The notes under the pieces: model-generated
Seen by the model: only the letters and a program-made list of their open reading frames with translations
Database searches by the model: none
What the model was told of the DNA's origin: nothing
Part shown: positions 1 through 12,500 of the stretch, one piece after another
How positions within the stretch are numbered: position 1 is the first letter of the stretch
Layout: each line of letters begins with the position of its first letter
Translations under genes and position numbers: made by a program
Source of the DNA: Equus caballus
Taxonomy: Eukaryota; Chordata; Mammalia; Perissodactyla; Equidae
DNA: 64,000 bases
Reading direction: 5' to 3'
NCBI RefSeq assembly: GCF_041296265.1
Contig: NC_091693.1
Span: forward strand, 6,419,001-6,483,000

Positions 1-347
1 CACATTTCCCAACTACGTTCCTTAGAGATTGAGGGAAAAGTGATGACTCTGGTCCTTGCCTCCTTCCACGCATAGATAACACCAACATTACAAGCATTGT
101 TTGAAATATAATCAAAAGGTTCTTGTTTATGTTCTCCTTGAAGCAGATGACTACTGATGTGTACGCCCTTTCCTGCATGGACGCCGGTTTGTTAAAAAGT
201 ATAAAAACTGCACTCAGAGCTGTAGACCTCAGGGCAGTTCCTCAGAAAACTCTGTTGGACTGTTTCCAGGGATCCAAATTCCTCACTTTGATTATCGAAT
301 AAACTCCTCCATTTAACCATTGCCTAGATTCTTTACGTCAGCCGACA
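1..347 (+). mobile_element. 3' part of an endogenous-retrovirus LTR (fossil)
   Basis: The stretch reads like the 3' portion of an LTR: a TATA box (gtataaaaac) near 200, a polyadenylation signal (gaataaac) near 298-303 and a CA end at about 347. LINE-1-like sequence starts directly after it and no internal retroviral sequence follows, so it is probably a solo LTR inside an older LINE-1. The left end is cut by the window. The family is not resolved; a class I (ERV1-like) LTR is likely. It is a broken fossil. Confidence 0.5.
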
Positions 348-352
348 TGGCA

Positions 353-1705
353 TAAGGGCAGAAATACTGACTAATGCAATAAAATAGAAAATCCAGAAAT
401 AAACCTTCACATTTATGGTCAATTGATTTTTGACAAAGGTGCCAAGATCACTCGATGGGTAAAGAACAGTCTTTTCAACAAATGGTGATGGGAAAACTGG
501 ATAACCACATGCAAAAGAATGAAGTTGGACCCTTGCCTTATACCATATACAAACACGAACTCAAAATTGACCTAACTTAAGAGCTGAAACTATTAAACTC
601 TTAGAAGAAAACATTTGGGGAAATCTTCATGATGTTGGCTTTTGCACCAAAAGCACAGGCAAGAAAAGAACAAAACAGATAAACTGAACTTCATCAACTT
701 AATTTTTGTGCATCAAAGGACTATCAAGAAAGTGAAAAGAATCTATAGGCTAGGAAGAAGTATTTTCAAAGTAGATGCCTGATAAGGGATTAATATTCAG
801 ACTATAAAGGGAATTCCTCCAACTCAACAACAACAAAAAAACCCAATTTAAAAAATGGGCTGATTTGAATAGACATTTCTCCAAAGAAAATAGATAAATG
901 GCCAGAAAGTACATGAAAAGATGCTGAACATCATTAATTGTTAGGGAAGTGCAAAGCAAAACTATGGTGAGATGCCACTTCACACCAACTAGGATGGCTA
1001 TAATCAAGAAACGGAAAATAACAAGTGTTGGGGTGGATGTGGAGAGGCTGGCACCCTGGTTCATTGTTGGTGGGAATGTAAAAGGTACAGCAATGTGGAA
1101 AACAGTTTGGCAGTTGCTCAGGTTAAAAACAGAACTACCATATAACCTAGCAATTCACTCATAGGTGTACATCCGAAAGAACTCAAAGTAGCAATCTATA
1201 CACCAATGTTCACAGCAGTATTATTTACAATAACCAAAAGGGGGAAAGAAACGAAGTGTCTAACAACAGATAAATGGATACACGAAATGTGGTGTATACA
1301 TACAATGAAACACTATCCAGCCATAAAAAGGAATGAAATTTTGATTGTTATATCTGTTACAACATGGATGGACCGTGAAGACATTATGCTTAGTGAAATA
1401 AACTAGACACAGAAGGATGCTATAAGATTCCAATTATATGAGGCACCTAGAACAGGCAATTTGATAGAGCCAGAAAGTAGAAGAGAGGCTACCGGGGACC
1501 GGAAGCAGGTGGGAGTGGGGAGTTATTGTTTAATTGGTACAGTTTACACTGGGGTGATGAAAAAGGTTAGGGTATTGATAGTGGTGGTGTGTACAGGATA
1601 TTGTGAATGTAATTAATGCCAGTGAATTGAACACTTAAAATAGCTAAAATCATTAATATTACGGTACGTATATTTTACCACACACAAAAATATTTTTTTT
1701 AAAGA
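353..1705 (+). mobile_element. LINE-1 3' end (ORF2 C-terminal region plus 3' UTR)
   Basis: Sense-oriented LINE-1 sequence. Typical landmarks are the 'aaataaaccttcacatttatggtc' type ORF2 segment near 400, 'gtgaaaagaatctataggctaggaag' type sequence near 740, and the ORF2 C-terminal motif near 1305-1405 that translates as HYPAIKRNEI followed by TTWMDRED and MLSEIN. ORF2 is interrupted repeatedly, so the copy is 5'-truncated and dead. The 3' end lies near an A-rich tract at about 1690-1705. Confidence 0.85.
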
Positions 1706-2100
1706 AAAAGAAGTGTAGGAGGGATGTGAACTGGCTGAAATTTTGTAAAAAGTGGCCAAGTAAGGTGTCGCCGTAAAGGTGACCTTTAGGTAAAGCCTAA
1801 AACAGGTAGAAGACCTTGTGGCCACGTGCGGGAAGGGTGTTCCGGCGGAGGGAGAGGTCAGTGCAATGAGCCTGAGGTGGGAGTGTGAGGGGCACGTTCC
1901 GGACCAGGGGGGAGGCCAGTGTGGCTGAAGTTGAGAGAGCCAGGGGGAGAGAGGGAGGTGAGGTCAGACAAGGACCAGGCCACTAGAATTATTTTGGTTT
2001 CTGCTGAGGGGAGGAGCCACAGGAAAATTTTTGAGAAGAGGTACGTGGTCTGACTTTAGTTTCAACAGGATGCAGACGAACAAAACATCCCTGGGTACCG
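1706..2100. other. Intergenic sequence upstream of LSR
   Basis: No gene is visible. Wording such as 'gaccttgtggccacgtgcgggaagggtgttcc' and 'gaggtcagacaaggaccaggccac' resembles an old dispersed mammalian repeat that recurs at about 21.4-22.1, 45.6-46.0 and 51.6-52.1 kb. The repeat family name was not determined. Confidence 0.4.
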
Positions 2101-2109
2101 AACCTGCTA

Positions 2110-3500
2110 GCCAGTGGTCAGTTTGCGACCTCCAGGAGGTCTCTCCTCGGAGGAAGCGCCTCGTGTTCCCCAGGACGCGCTTCCCCTAGCCGCCACGGGA
2201 GGCAGCAGAGGCGCGCTGAGCGCCCCCCCCCCCCCCGCTCCCATTGCCCCGCCCCGCCCCGCCCTAGGGCGCAGGTGGCCCAGTCTCTGGGAATCCTTAG
2301 GCGGAAACCTGTCCCTTGTCCCGTGCCTCCGCACGGCCCCTTTAAGAGCCAGAGTTTCCGGAGGCCTGACCGGGGGCGAAAGATGCCCCGGGGCTAAACC
2401 ACGAGTTGGGAATGGGGGGAAGCGGAGAAAATTTCCGAAGGAGAATCTCAACTTTTCCTGGGCCTGATTCCCCGCGGGCGTCCCTACGGGGGCAGAGCTT
2501 CCCTTCCGGGAACTTCTCTCGTTTTTTTAAGGTATCTAAGCAGAAGGCACAGGAAGGCTGCAGAGCCTCCGTCCGCCGGGACGGCAGCAGCCCCAGAGCT
2601 AGTGGAAAAGTTAGGCGCAACCGACCAGCCTCTCCCAGCCAGCCCAGGGAGCGCTTAGACTCGCCCCTCCCCGAAGGGTGTACCTAGGCGGGTCCACAGC
2701 CAGCCGGGGAGAGGGGTGTGGGCAGAGAGGGAACAGGTGCGCGGCGGGACCCGCCCCCCCTCGACAGGTGAATCACCCAATTGAGTCTCAGTTCTCGTGA
2801 CTCACACTCCGCTCGGCTTGGCCCGAGCAGGAGCGGGCGGGACAGGATCCCTGGTCTGCAGGCGCCCTCCCGGCAGCTGGTCACTTGGTTCGGACCTTCG
2901 GGGCAGGAGCGCACCTGGGTCAGCCCACTTCCGGGGAGGGAGGTGGAGGAGCCCCTCCCGCCGCCCGCTCCCCAGCCCAGCCCTGTGTTCTCACCCCGTG
3001 TACCTGGGCCGATCCATTCCCCAGAGCGCGCGGGGGGTGGAGTGGCTCGGAGAACCGCGGTGGGTCCAGCAAGTTTCTCTCCAAAAGCTGGAAGCGTGCT
3101 CTTCACGTTGTTTCCGGTCATTCAAATTCTCGAATAGGGCTGGGTGGGCTTGGAATAGGGACAAGGAACGGAAGCGGGAAGGGGAGGAGCATGCACTCTT
3201 TCCAGCCTTGGTGCGCGCCGCGCCCCCTACCCTCCCGGTACCTGGGAGGGGAGGCGCGGGCCGGACGCGCCCAGACGGCCGCGATGGCGCCTGTGGCCCG
3301 CGGGCTCTCCTGGGGGCCGGGCTCCTACCCGGCCACCCCAGGTTGGGGTGCGGTCGTCTTCGTGTGGCTCTTTCTCAGCACCTTCTGCACAGGTACGGAG
3401 AGCCGAGCCCCTGGTGCCGCGGAATGGCTGGAGGGCGCTTAGAAGGGGGATGAATGGAGTTCTACCCCGCCAAGGAGGCAGGGGAGCTGGGGGAGGGAGC
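2110..3500. promoter_or_regulatory. CpG-rich promoter region of LSR
   Basis: Base composition shifts sharply to GC- and CpG-rich from about 2110, including a long C run at 2221-2236 and GC boxes (ccgccccgccccgccc at about 2249). The region extends through LSR coding exon 1 and falls off after about 3620. No TATA box is obvious, as is usual for a CpG-island promoter. The transcription start cannot be fixed from sequence alone. It lies upstream of 3284 and, if the N-terminal extension is used, upstream of 3191. Confidence 0.65.
3191..3283 (+). CDS. LSR: Possible N-terminal extension of LSR (31 aa, upstream in-frame ATG)
   Basis: The 31 codons before the main LSR start are open and in frame. 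They begin with ATG (A at -3) and end in ..RAQTAA just before M(3284). The wider frame is open further upstream, and its residues GTRNGSGKGRS and WCAPRPL closely match the N-terminus of the long human LSR isoform as I recall it. Whether it is translated here is inference. Confidence 0.45.
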
Positions 3501-6500
3501 GCGCGGAGACGAGGACCTCCGGTCCCCCGGGGTCTCTGGAGATCCCGGTGTGCCACAGTGCGGGGAATTCCCATTCGTGTCTGGGGCGCCCGCCCGACCG
3601 CGTTCAGAGAGAGCAGGAAGTGAAACTGCCCGGAGCGGGAGCCCTGGAGCGGCCAGGAGAATGGAGGCCTTTGTAGGGTAGGGCTGAAGGACCACCCGAT
3701 CACTGGGAAAAGCCGGGATGGGGACCTGGGCGCACCCCGAGATCTCTAAGTCTTGGGGTACCGGGGAGAGGGCACTCGAGGGCTGGATCGGACGCTTCCC
3801 GGAGGAGATCAAGAAACAGCTCCCAGGCCTCGGTGGGTGTGGAATTGGGGACTGCTCAACCCGCAACCCCACGCCGTCTCGCGCGGCTCCGGAGTATCTG
3901 TGCCTGAGAGTCAGAGGGGATGGACTTGTGGACTTGGTTTGAACCCCCTGTTGGCAAGCTTTCACGTGGATTGACGTTTGTTTGCATGGGGCCAGGGGCC
4001 TCTACCTTTCAGGAAGGGCTCTTGGCCTGTTCATTTGAGATGGCTTTGGGTAGGGCGAAGTGGGGCTGATGGAGACATGAGGGCTTCAGCTACTCCATGG
4101 CAAAGCAGTTCGGTCAAGCTCCAAAATTTTTCCCCCAAATTCTCAAAACCCGAGGTAACCTGGAACCCTTGGTGGTTGTGTCTGAAGCGGAGCCCCGAGC
4201 ACTGTGGCTTGCGGTGGCCACTTGGGCTTGCCTCTGCAGGCCCAGGGAGAGGGCCCTTCCCATGAGAGAATGGCCAAGGGAAGAGGGGCCGGCTGGTTCC
4301 GAGGCCACCCTCTGGGAAGAGGGATGGACGGGATGTTCTGAGGAATCTGGCTGTGTCGCTTTGTACCTGCCCCTTCTGCCCTGTGGGTCTATAAAATGGG
4401 CACGGGTCTATAAAATGGGCACGATTATCAGAGCCACCTCACCCATCCTGGGGATTAAGGAACAAGGAGTGCCAGGCGCTCCCTGAAGCCACACACTTGA
4501 AGTGTCAAGCTGGTGACAGTGATGTCGCTCGTTGCTGCTGAAACACTTCCCTGGGCTCACAGTGGTCCCTGCTGTCTCTCCTCTTGCCCTCAGCCCCTGC
4601 CAGCGCTGTCCAGGTGACTGTGTCAGACCCCTACCACGTCGTGATCCTCTTCCAGCCCGTGACCCTACCCTGCACCTACCAGATGACCACGACCCCCACG
4701 CCGCCCATCGTGGTCTGGAAGTACAAGTCTTTCTGCCGCGACCGCATCGCTGACGCCTTCTCCCCAGCCAGCGTCGACAACCAGATCAATGCCCAGCTGG
4801 CGGCCGGCAACCCGGGCTACAACCCCTACGTGGAGTGCCAGGACAGCATGCGCACCGTCAGGATGGTGGCCACCAAGCAGGGCAACACCGTGACCCTGGG
4901 AGACTACTACCAAGGCCGGAGGATCACCATCACCGGAAGTATGTTGGGTGGCTCGGCGGGGACCAGGTGGGGGCGGGGCTGTGCTCCCCTGGGTGGGGCG
5001 CTGGCTCCCTGGTGCCCAGCCTGGGGTCCCCACCTGGAAGCTCATCAGCGCAGGGTCTGAAAGGACTGACAAAGAGAAGGATCCTTCCCTCTGTCCATCC
5101 CTTTGTCCATCCCTTTATTTAACAGCAAAGATTGATTGAGCGCCTAACATATACCATGTGCCATATGAGGCCCTGGATGGCAGCGAGCAGAATCGCCAGC
5201 CTCTTCCCTCCTGGGCTCCAGCTCCAGCGGGGGAGGCGGACAAGGTCAACACAACACATACTGTTGAGTGCTTGGAGATAAAGACAAGTGGGTCAAGGAG
5301 AGGGAGGCCGGGGTTCCATAAGACTGCAATACCAGCAATAATAAGTACAATTTATATAAATAGCAACTGAGAAAGGGCCTCTTCTGTGCAGGCTTGAATC
5401 CAGGTTCACATGGATTGACTCATTAGAGACCACACAGTAACTGCGTGAGGAGGTTCCATTATTGCCATTTTGCAGAGGCCCAGAGAGGTCAAGTGACTTG
5501 CACAGGGTCACAGAGCTGGGATTCTAAGTCAGCCACTTTGGGTCTGGACTCCGAGCTCTTCACCCCTTGGCTTGCCCAAGGTGGTCAGCAAAGGGCTCAT
5601 GAAGAGGTCACCTGAGTGAACTGAAGGGGCAGAGATTTTACTAGAGAAAGTCTACAACTTGCCAGGTGCTCCACATACATTCTCCCATTGAGTCCTCATG
5701 GCCACATTTTACACTCATGACAGCTGAGGCACAGAGAGGTTAAGTAGCTCATCTAGGCGCACAGCTAGTAAAGGGCTGGAGCTTGGATTTGAACCCAGGC
5801 CACCCTGAGAGCCCTCATCCTGACCACAGTGCTGCCAGCCAATAGGAACTGCCTGTTGGGATGAAGTAAAGGGCAGTGGGGAAGTCATTCATTCATCCAT
5901 CCATTCATCCGGGATATTTACCAAGCATCTAGTAAGTGCCAGGCACTTTTGTAGGTGCTGGGGATGGAGTGGTGATCAGGACAGCTGAGATCCCTGCCCT
6001 CAGGTGACATGCTCGTGGGGCAAACAGGCAGTGAACAAGCAGATAAAGAGAATTTCAGAGAGCACCCACTCGGGCAGTGCATTGTGTGGGATCCCGGGGT
6101 GCACACCTTCGGACCCGCGAACGAGGTTTGAGGAAGCACTGGCACTGGGCCCTGAGGAATTGAGAGGCAGAGAGGAAGGTGATGGGCGGCAGTGGGCGAG
6201 ATGGAGGCTTGCCCACTGAGTGGATTTATCCTTTCACTGTCTTAAACAGGATTAGAGCTTTAATTTGGGGCTTGGGGCTGGGGGAGGGGAGGGGAGGTCA
6301 TTTGCAGACCCCAGGAGACTGGGCCATGGAGCACATGCCTTCTAGACGGCAGATGAAAGGCAGGGTTCCAGGGACCCAGCCTGTCAGTCCTGTTCCAGGG
6401 AGGGACCCGAACTGCTTGCCCTAAATTTCCACGGGCAGCTCAGCCGGAGCATCCTGCTGCTCTTGAGGACAGAGGGCGTCTTGGGGGTTCACCCTGTCCA

Positions 6501-9500
6501 GGCCCCCTCCCCCATAACCCGAGACCTCTCCGGCCTGGGCCAGGCGTGACTGCCCAGCAGCCCTCAGGACAGCCCGAAGACTGGGAGTGCCCTTGAGGCT
6601 GGCTGGAATCGGGGCTCTGCCGAGTCCTGCACTCCAGCGTGACCCTCAGGCTGCGTCTGGGGCGGGTTCTTCATGCTGCAGGGCCTCAGGCCCGGGTCTC
6701 TCAGGCTGCCCTGACCTGGGCCGTTTGATACAGGCCTTGATCTGTAAACACCCATTGTGTGTATGTCCTCTCAGGAAACCCAGCAGCCTTGGAGCTTCCT
6801 CCATCTCAGCTTTGAGGATGGAGAAAAGTGGACTTCCCTTTGGTGTTCCTGAGGGTCACCAACCGTCCCAGTTTTGAATGAAAGTAGTCCTGGGCAAATC
6901 AGAGTGGTTGTTGCCCTTCGCTGTCCCTCAGCTCAGGTGGGTCCTGCTCCCCCTCCATTCTTCCCTGCTTTGGGTGACGTGGGCACCTGCATGGGAGCTT
7001 CGTTTCTGCCTCCTTAGGCTGCTTGGGGCCCCTGTGCCTCCCACTCTCAGCAGCACTGGGCCCAGGAGCCCCTGGAACCCCTTGAGAGGATGAGGGCCAC
7101 CTCTGCTGGTGCAGATAAAGAACCAGAGGCCCAGAGATGAGGAGGCCTGGCTTCTGTTCCCAACTGGAGACTCAGCGTCTTCTCCCGGCACATAAACAGT
7201 CAGAGCAATGCCTGGCCCAAGTGCTGTCAGGACCCGACGGGGACCCGGAACAGGGTGGGCCTTGCAGGAAGGAGGTGGGCCCGGGCCTTGGAATTGATCA
7301 AAAGAGGCCGGAAAGCCGTATTTTTTGTGGGTTTTGAAAATATCACACACGCCAAACAGGACGCATTGAGGCCGGGATCCAGCCCTCAGGAGCCCAGATC
7401 TGAGCCCCTGACTATGAACTTGTGCTGTGGCCGGGGGCTCACGTCCACCTGTGCAGCCTCGGGCAGGCACCTGCTCTCGAGCTCTGCTTTTGGAGACCTG
7501 CGGTCAGAGTCTGACTTAAAGACACAGGTGGGAAAATGCAGGCTGAGAGGGGGTGATGGAGAATCCGGAGGAGAGAGGAGAAGGCAGTTCAGGGTTTTCG
7601 CAGGATTCAGTGAAAGAATATGTGCAGAGGGCCCCGCACGTCAGTGGCTAGAAGTGCAACCACGGAGGGAGTCGGGGCCTCCGCTCCTTCACAGCTGCTC
7701 CAGAGGTCACCTTCCCTGATCACCGCACTTGAACTTGCACAACCCCCGTGTCTACACTGGCGCTTTCTGTCTGCCTTCCCTCGTGCGTTTTCTCCACACT
7801 GCTTACCACCATTGGTATGCGATATATTTACATTTTTTCATTTGTCTCTCTCTCCCAGTTAGGCTCTGAGCTCTGTCAGGACAGCGTTTGTATCTGGTTC
7901 TCCAACACGTGGATCTTGGGGCCTCTTTACACTTGTAATTCCTGAGGTCCTCAAAGAGCTTAGTTTTTAGAGCCAGCTAACTGAGAGAAGTTAAAAAAGT
8001 ACTTAGGGGACCGGCCCAGTGGCATAGTGGTTGGGTTTGCGCGCGCTGCTCCCTGGGGTCCGCAGGTTTGGATCCCAAGCGTGGACCTACACACGGCTCA
8101 TCAAGCCATGCTGTAGCAGCACCCGACATACGAAATAGAGGAAGATTGGCATAGATGTTAGCTCAGGGCGAATTCTTTCTCACTAGAAAAAAAAAATAAC
8201 ATTAAGTTATTTGAAAATCTTAATTTCAACAACCTAATTAATAAATGGTTTGGCTGAAAAGGAGGCAAAGATAAATTTTTTAAAAATACTTAAAATCACA
8301 ATAATAAACTCATTATGGGCTAATATACAGAACATACTTTTTATGAAAAATAACCATATTTTCCAAAACAAAGCAAAACAAACGATCATGGAAAGTGGGG
8401 CGCGGCTTTATATTTTTGCCCGTCTCCTCGGGGTCGGGCCAAATGGAATAAGCTGCTTCTCAACGTACACTGTGATGGCACATGTCACGAGCCTTGGGGA
8501 CACTCCAGGGGACACTTGAGAGAGATTCAGTGGAGAAGGCATGTGACATCTTAGTAGTATTATGAACATAACTTTGACCTCAGGGACATCCTGAAAAGGC
8601 CTCGGGGGCCGCAGGGTCCATGAGCCACGCCGAGTCCCCTGGTTGCTCTCTAGTTGACCAGGAGCCTCGGATGCTGCCTGCAACACAGGTGCACCCGGTG
8701 ATTACGTGGTGCATGTTGACTGACTGTGTCAAGGGCCTGTCTGCATACAGCCGTGTGCCCAGACACTGGAACAGACAACAAATCTAAGGAAGGTCAGCAC
8801 GAGGAGGGAAGACGTTCATTTCCAGGTCTTTCTTGGGCACTGGGGACTCGGCACTGGCCAGGACAGACCAGGTTCTGCTTGCACGGAGCCCAGGTTCTCC
8901 TGGGGATGGGATCACGGATGGTCAGCTCCTAAGCTGCCCGACAGAATTCGGCATTTGGGTGGGAGAGCTATGCGAACAGGATGGAGCCAGCGCTGTGGGG
9001 TCTGAGGACACGGTGCCAGGCAGCAGGAACAGCATGAGCGGAAGCCGGGGCAGGTGCGGACCCGGCACATTGCGGGATAGTGAAGAGCTGGTGTGTCTGG
9101 AGTCTGGTGAGTGAAGGAGAATGGTGGGGATGAGGCTGGCGTGGTACCTCAGTGGCCAGATCATGCCGAGGGTCTCGGGTCGGGTCAGGCTTTTGGGATG
9201 GTGTAGACAGACGTTGATGATCCGGGGGTTTCTATGGACGTGAGGTCTTCCAAAGAAGGAAGGGTTTTGATGATGCCCTGGTGGGTGCCAGTTGCTGCAG
9301 GCTGGGGCACACACAGTCACTGCCCCCAGAGCTGCCATGGAGAAGGGCAGTGGGTACGTGGGCCAAGATGGTAGGCAGGTCAGTGGGGGCTGAGAGCCAG
9401 AGCAGTTGGCAAGAAAGTGGCTGGGAGGCTATGGGGTGCTCCTCTCCGGGCTGTTCCCATCTGCTGTCCTCCATGGGCCGAAGGCCAGTTGCCCAGTGGG

Positions 9501-12500
9501 TCCTACCCTGTCCACACAGGTGGGTGGCTGAAGGGATTGAACTAATTAGGGCCTGAGGAGAGGGGCGAAAACCGGATGTGCTGAAAGGCTTTCATTACTG
9601 GAGCGATTAACAGGCTCCTTGCCTGGGGCTGCTTCAGACTGGAGCGTCCCCAAGCCCTGGGCCTGACCTGGAATATGGGGGCTGATGGTGGGTGGGCAGA
9701 CCAGAGAACTGGGGCAGTCCTAGTCTCCCTCCCACCCCCACTCCATCTCATGCCGGGGCATCTCTTGATTCCTGGAATCTGGCCTGTTTATCTCTGCCTC
9801 CTCACCCTGGACCCACGCCCAGGGTCTGCACTGGGCTCCAGGGTGGTTCATGTCGGGGGAGGTAACTTGCTCTGCGCGGTGGTGCAAAGGATGGCTGTAA
9901 GTATGAAGTCAGACCGTCCCGGCTCCCCCACTGCTGAGCTGTCTCACTTTGGGCGGATTAGGTGATTTCTCATCTAGAAAACAGGAAAGAGAGGCCGGCC
10001 TGGTGGTGTAGTAGTTAAGTTCGTGTGCTCTGCTTCAGCGGCCCAGGGTTCACGGGTTCGGATCCCAGGCGCGGACCTACACACTACTCATCGAGCCATG
10101 CTGTGGCAGCGTCCCACGTACAAAAAATAGAGAGGAAGATTGCCACAGATGTTAGCTCAGGGCAAATCTTACTCACTAAAAAAAAAAAGGAAGATAACAG
10201 TACCCAGCACAGAGACTGAATAGAGCCTGAGAGGTAGCACAGCCTTGGATGACCTGTTTAACTTTCCCTCGATCCGTCTGCAGCCCCACCCCTTGCCCCC
10301 TTCCCTGGTGTCCCTGTGGGAGGCTGCCCTGCTGCTACCCTCACTGGTCTCCTGATGCAGATGCTGACCTGACCTTTGACCAGACGGCTTGGGGGGACAG
10401 TGGCGTGTATTACTGCTCCGTGGTCTCGACCCAGGACCTTCAGGGGAACAACGAGGCCTACGCAGAGCTCATCGTCCTGGGTGAGTGGGCTGGGTGCTGA
10501 GGGCCTGGGGACTGGGAGGGGGGCCTCTTCTCCTGCCACTTCTGTGTGTCTGCCCTCTGCCCTCCTGCTTGCTCTCTGGGCTCTGTCACCTGCTTTGCTG
10601 TCCCATCACGGCACTGCCAGTCATTTGGGCTTACCTGTGCCCCACACCCCAGGCAGGGGCCCCTCCCTCCACGACATTTCAAATAAGCCAGAGCCAGACT
10701 AAGAGTGGAGAGAATGGGGGACCCCACCTCGTCCCACTAACCTCTTTTAGCAATAAAGAAGTAGTCAGAGTGGATTGGCAGCGAGTGAGGAGGGCTGATG
10801 GGGAGGCTGGACCCACCTTCTGCCATATCCCCAGGGCCACATCTCACCCCAGCCCCTTGCCAAAGCACAGGCCCCTTGCCCTTGGCCCTGTGGGGATGGC
10901 GCTGGTGGCTTCACAGTGAGTGCCTCCTCCAGCAGGGCCGCCTCCACAGGCCCAGGGGTAGGGTGGGCTGGCCACCTGCAGCCCCTGTTTGGCTGTGAGG
11001 CCCCTGCCATGTGTGGGGGGATGCTGCCATCAGCCAGATTCTCCGTTCTCAGCCCACACATGTAGTCTCGTGGGGCCTGTGCTGTATGTGGGACGCTGCT
11101 GGGCCGCACATTGCCATCATCATACGCATGATGCAAGGAAACGCACGCGTGAGTGAGCATGAGGATGGGGGAGCCCGCTCTGGGGTGCTCGGGTCACGCG
11201 ACAGAGTTTACGTTTGATCACGTGCATCAGTGACCCAGAGAACTCTGTGCCCTTTGGTAAAATGCACAGTCTACATCAGGATTTCTCAGACTTTCCTCTC
11301 AGGGTCTGCTTATGCTCTAAACAATTATTGAGGATCTCTGAGTTTCTGTTGAAGTTTTTGTGCGTTCTATCTGTAGTTGCTTAACATATTGGAAATTGAA
11401 ACCGGGAAATTTTGAAAGCACAAGGTACACAAACACAAAATCGATCCCTTACCATGGGAGGGATGATGTTGTCCCGGCTCACAGAGCCTCTGGAAAGTGC
11501 CTGCATCCACCCACGTGGGAACGGGGTGGAAAAGGCCAGTAGCGGTTAGCATTACTGTGGACGCCATTCTGTTGTCGAGGACGGGACCGTACTTTGGGAA
11601 CTGCGGGCCTGTGTGCTGGTAGCCCCTTGTAGGGCCTGTGACCCGGGGTGCATGAGCTGTGGAGAGAGCTTCGCTGGTGGAGAACATGGCCGTGGCTGCC
11701 CCCGGATAACGGCGCTCTCGGGCACCTAAGGGGACGCATGAGCTGGGCCGTGAGATGTGGTGTGGACAGGATGCTTGGACTCATGGGGACCCTGGTGGGC
11801 CGAAGAGCCAGGGCCCTACTGTGACTCTTAGGGGCTGTAGGCTCTTTGGTCTTCGTGGGCCTCTTCCTCAGTATAAAAAAATTACAGATTTTGATTGTGT
11901 TGCTATAAAGACAATTCATGATTCGGTAGTAGTACTTTTTTTCTTCAGATTTTAAAGTAAAACTAAAGCCTTTTCATGGGCCATCAGGCACTGTGCCTAC
12001 TATGCCTGATGGAACAGGACTGTCCTTGTGACATGGGATGGGATCCTTTAGGGCGATAGGACCCACGTATGTGGAGAAGATAGAGCACCCAAACTGAGGA
12101 GGAACCTTCAGAGCCCATGGGATATGGGACACTTCTGGGCAACAGAATCCCCAATAGCATGGAAGTGGGTGAATTATGTGATGGGGGCCTTCTGGAAAAC
12201 CGCACCTACATGGGGTGGGTGGAGGGCAGGAACACGTGCTGGGTGCCTCCTAAGTCACAGACCCCTCGTCTGCTTCAGGGCACACCTTCGCCGTGAGGAG
12301 CCTGGAGCTGGGCTTCCGGGTAGGGGTGGCCTGGGCTGGTCCTTGCCAGCATAATCTGTCTCTCTTTTGTCCCTCCAGGGAGGACCTCAGGGGTGGCTGA
12401 GCTCTTACCTGGTTTTCAGGCGGGGCCCATGGAAGGTACGGGGGTGGAGTCCCCCACACACCACTTCTGTTTAAGTATTCTCCCCTACCCCAAATACCGC

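Noticed and set aside
2110-2690. Several 90-120-codon frames on both strands upstream of LSR
   Set aside because: They overlap each other on both strands in CpG-island sequence, which is poor in stop codons, and none resembles a known protein.
4385-4422. Tandem 18-bp 'ggtctataaaatgggcac' as a TATA-containing promoter in LSR intron 1
   Set aside because: The phrase is a MIR-type 'ctgtaaaatggg' tail that has duplicated. No first exon or splice donor with an LSR-compatible frame follows it closely.
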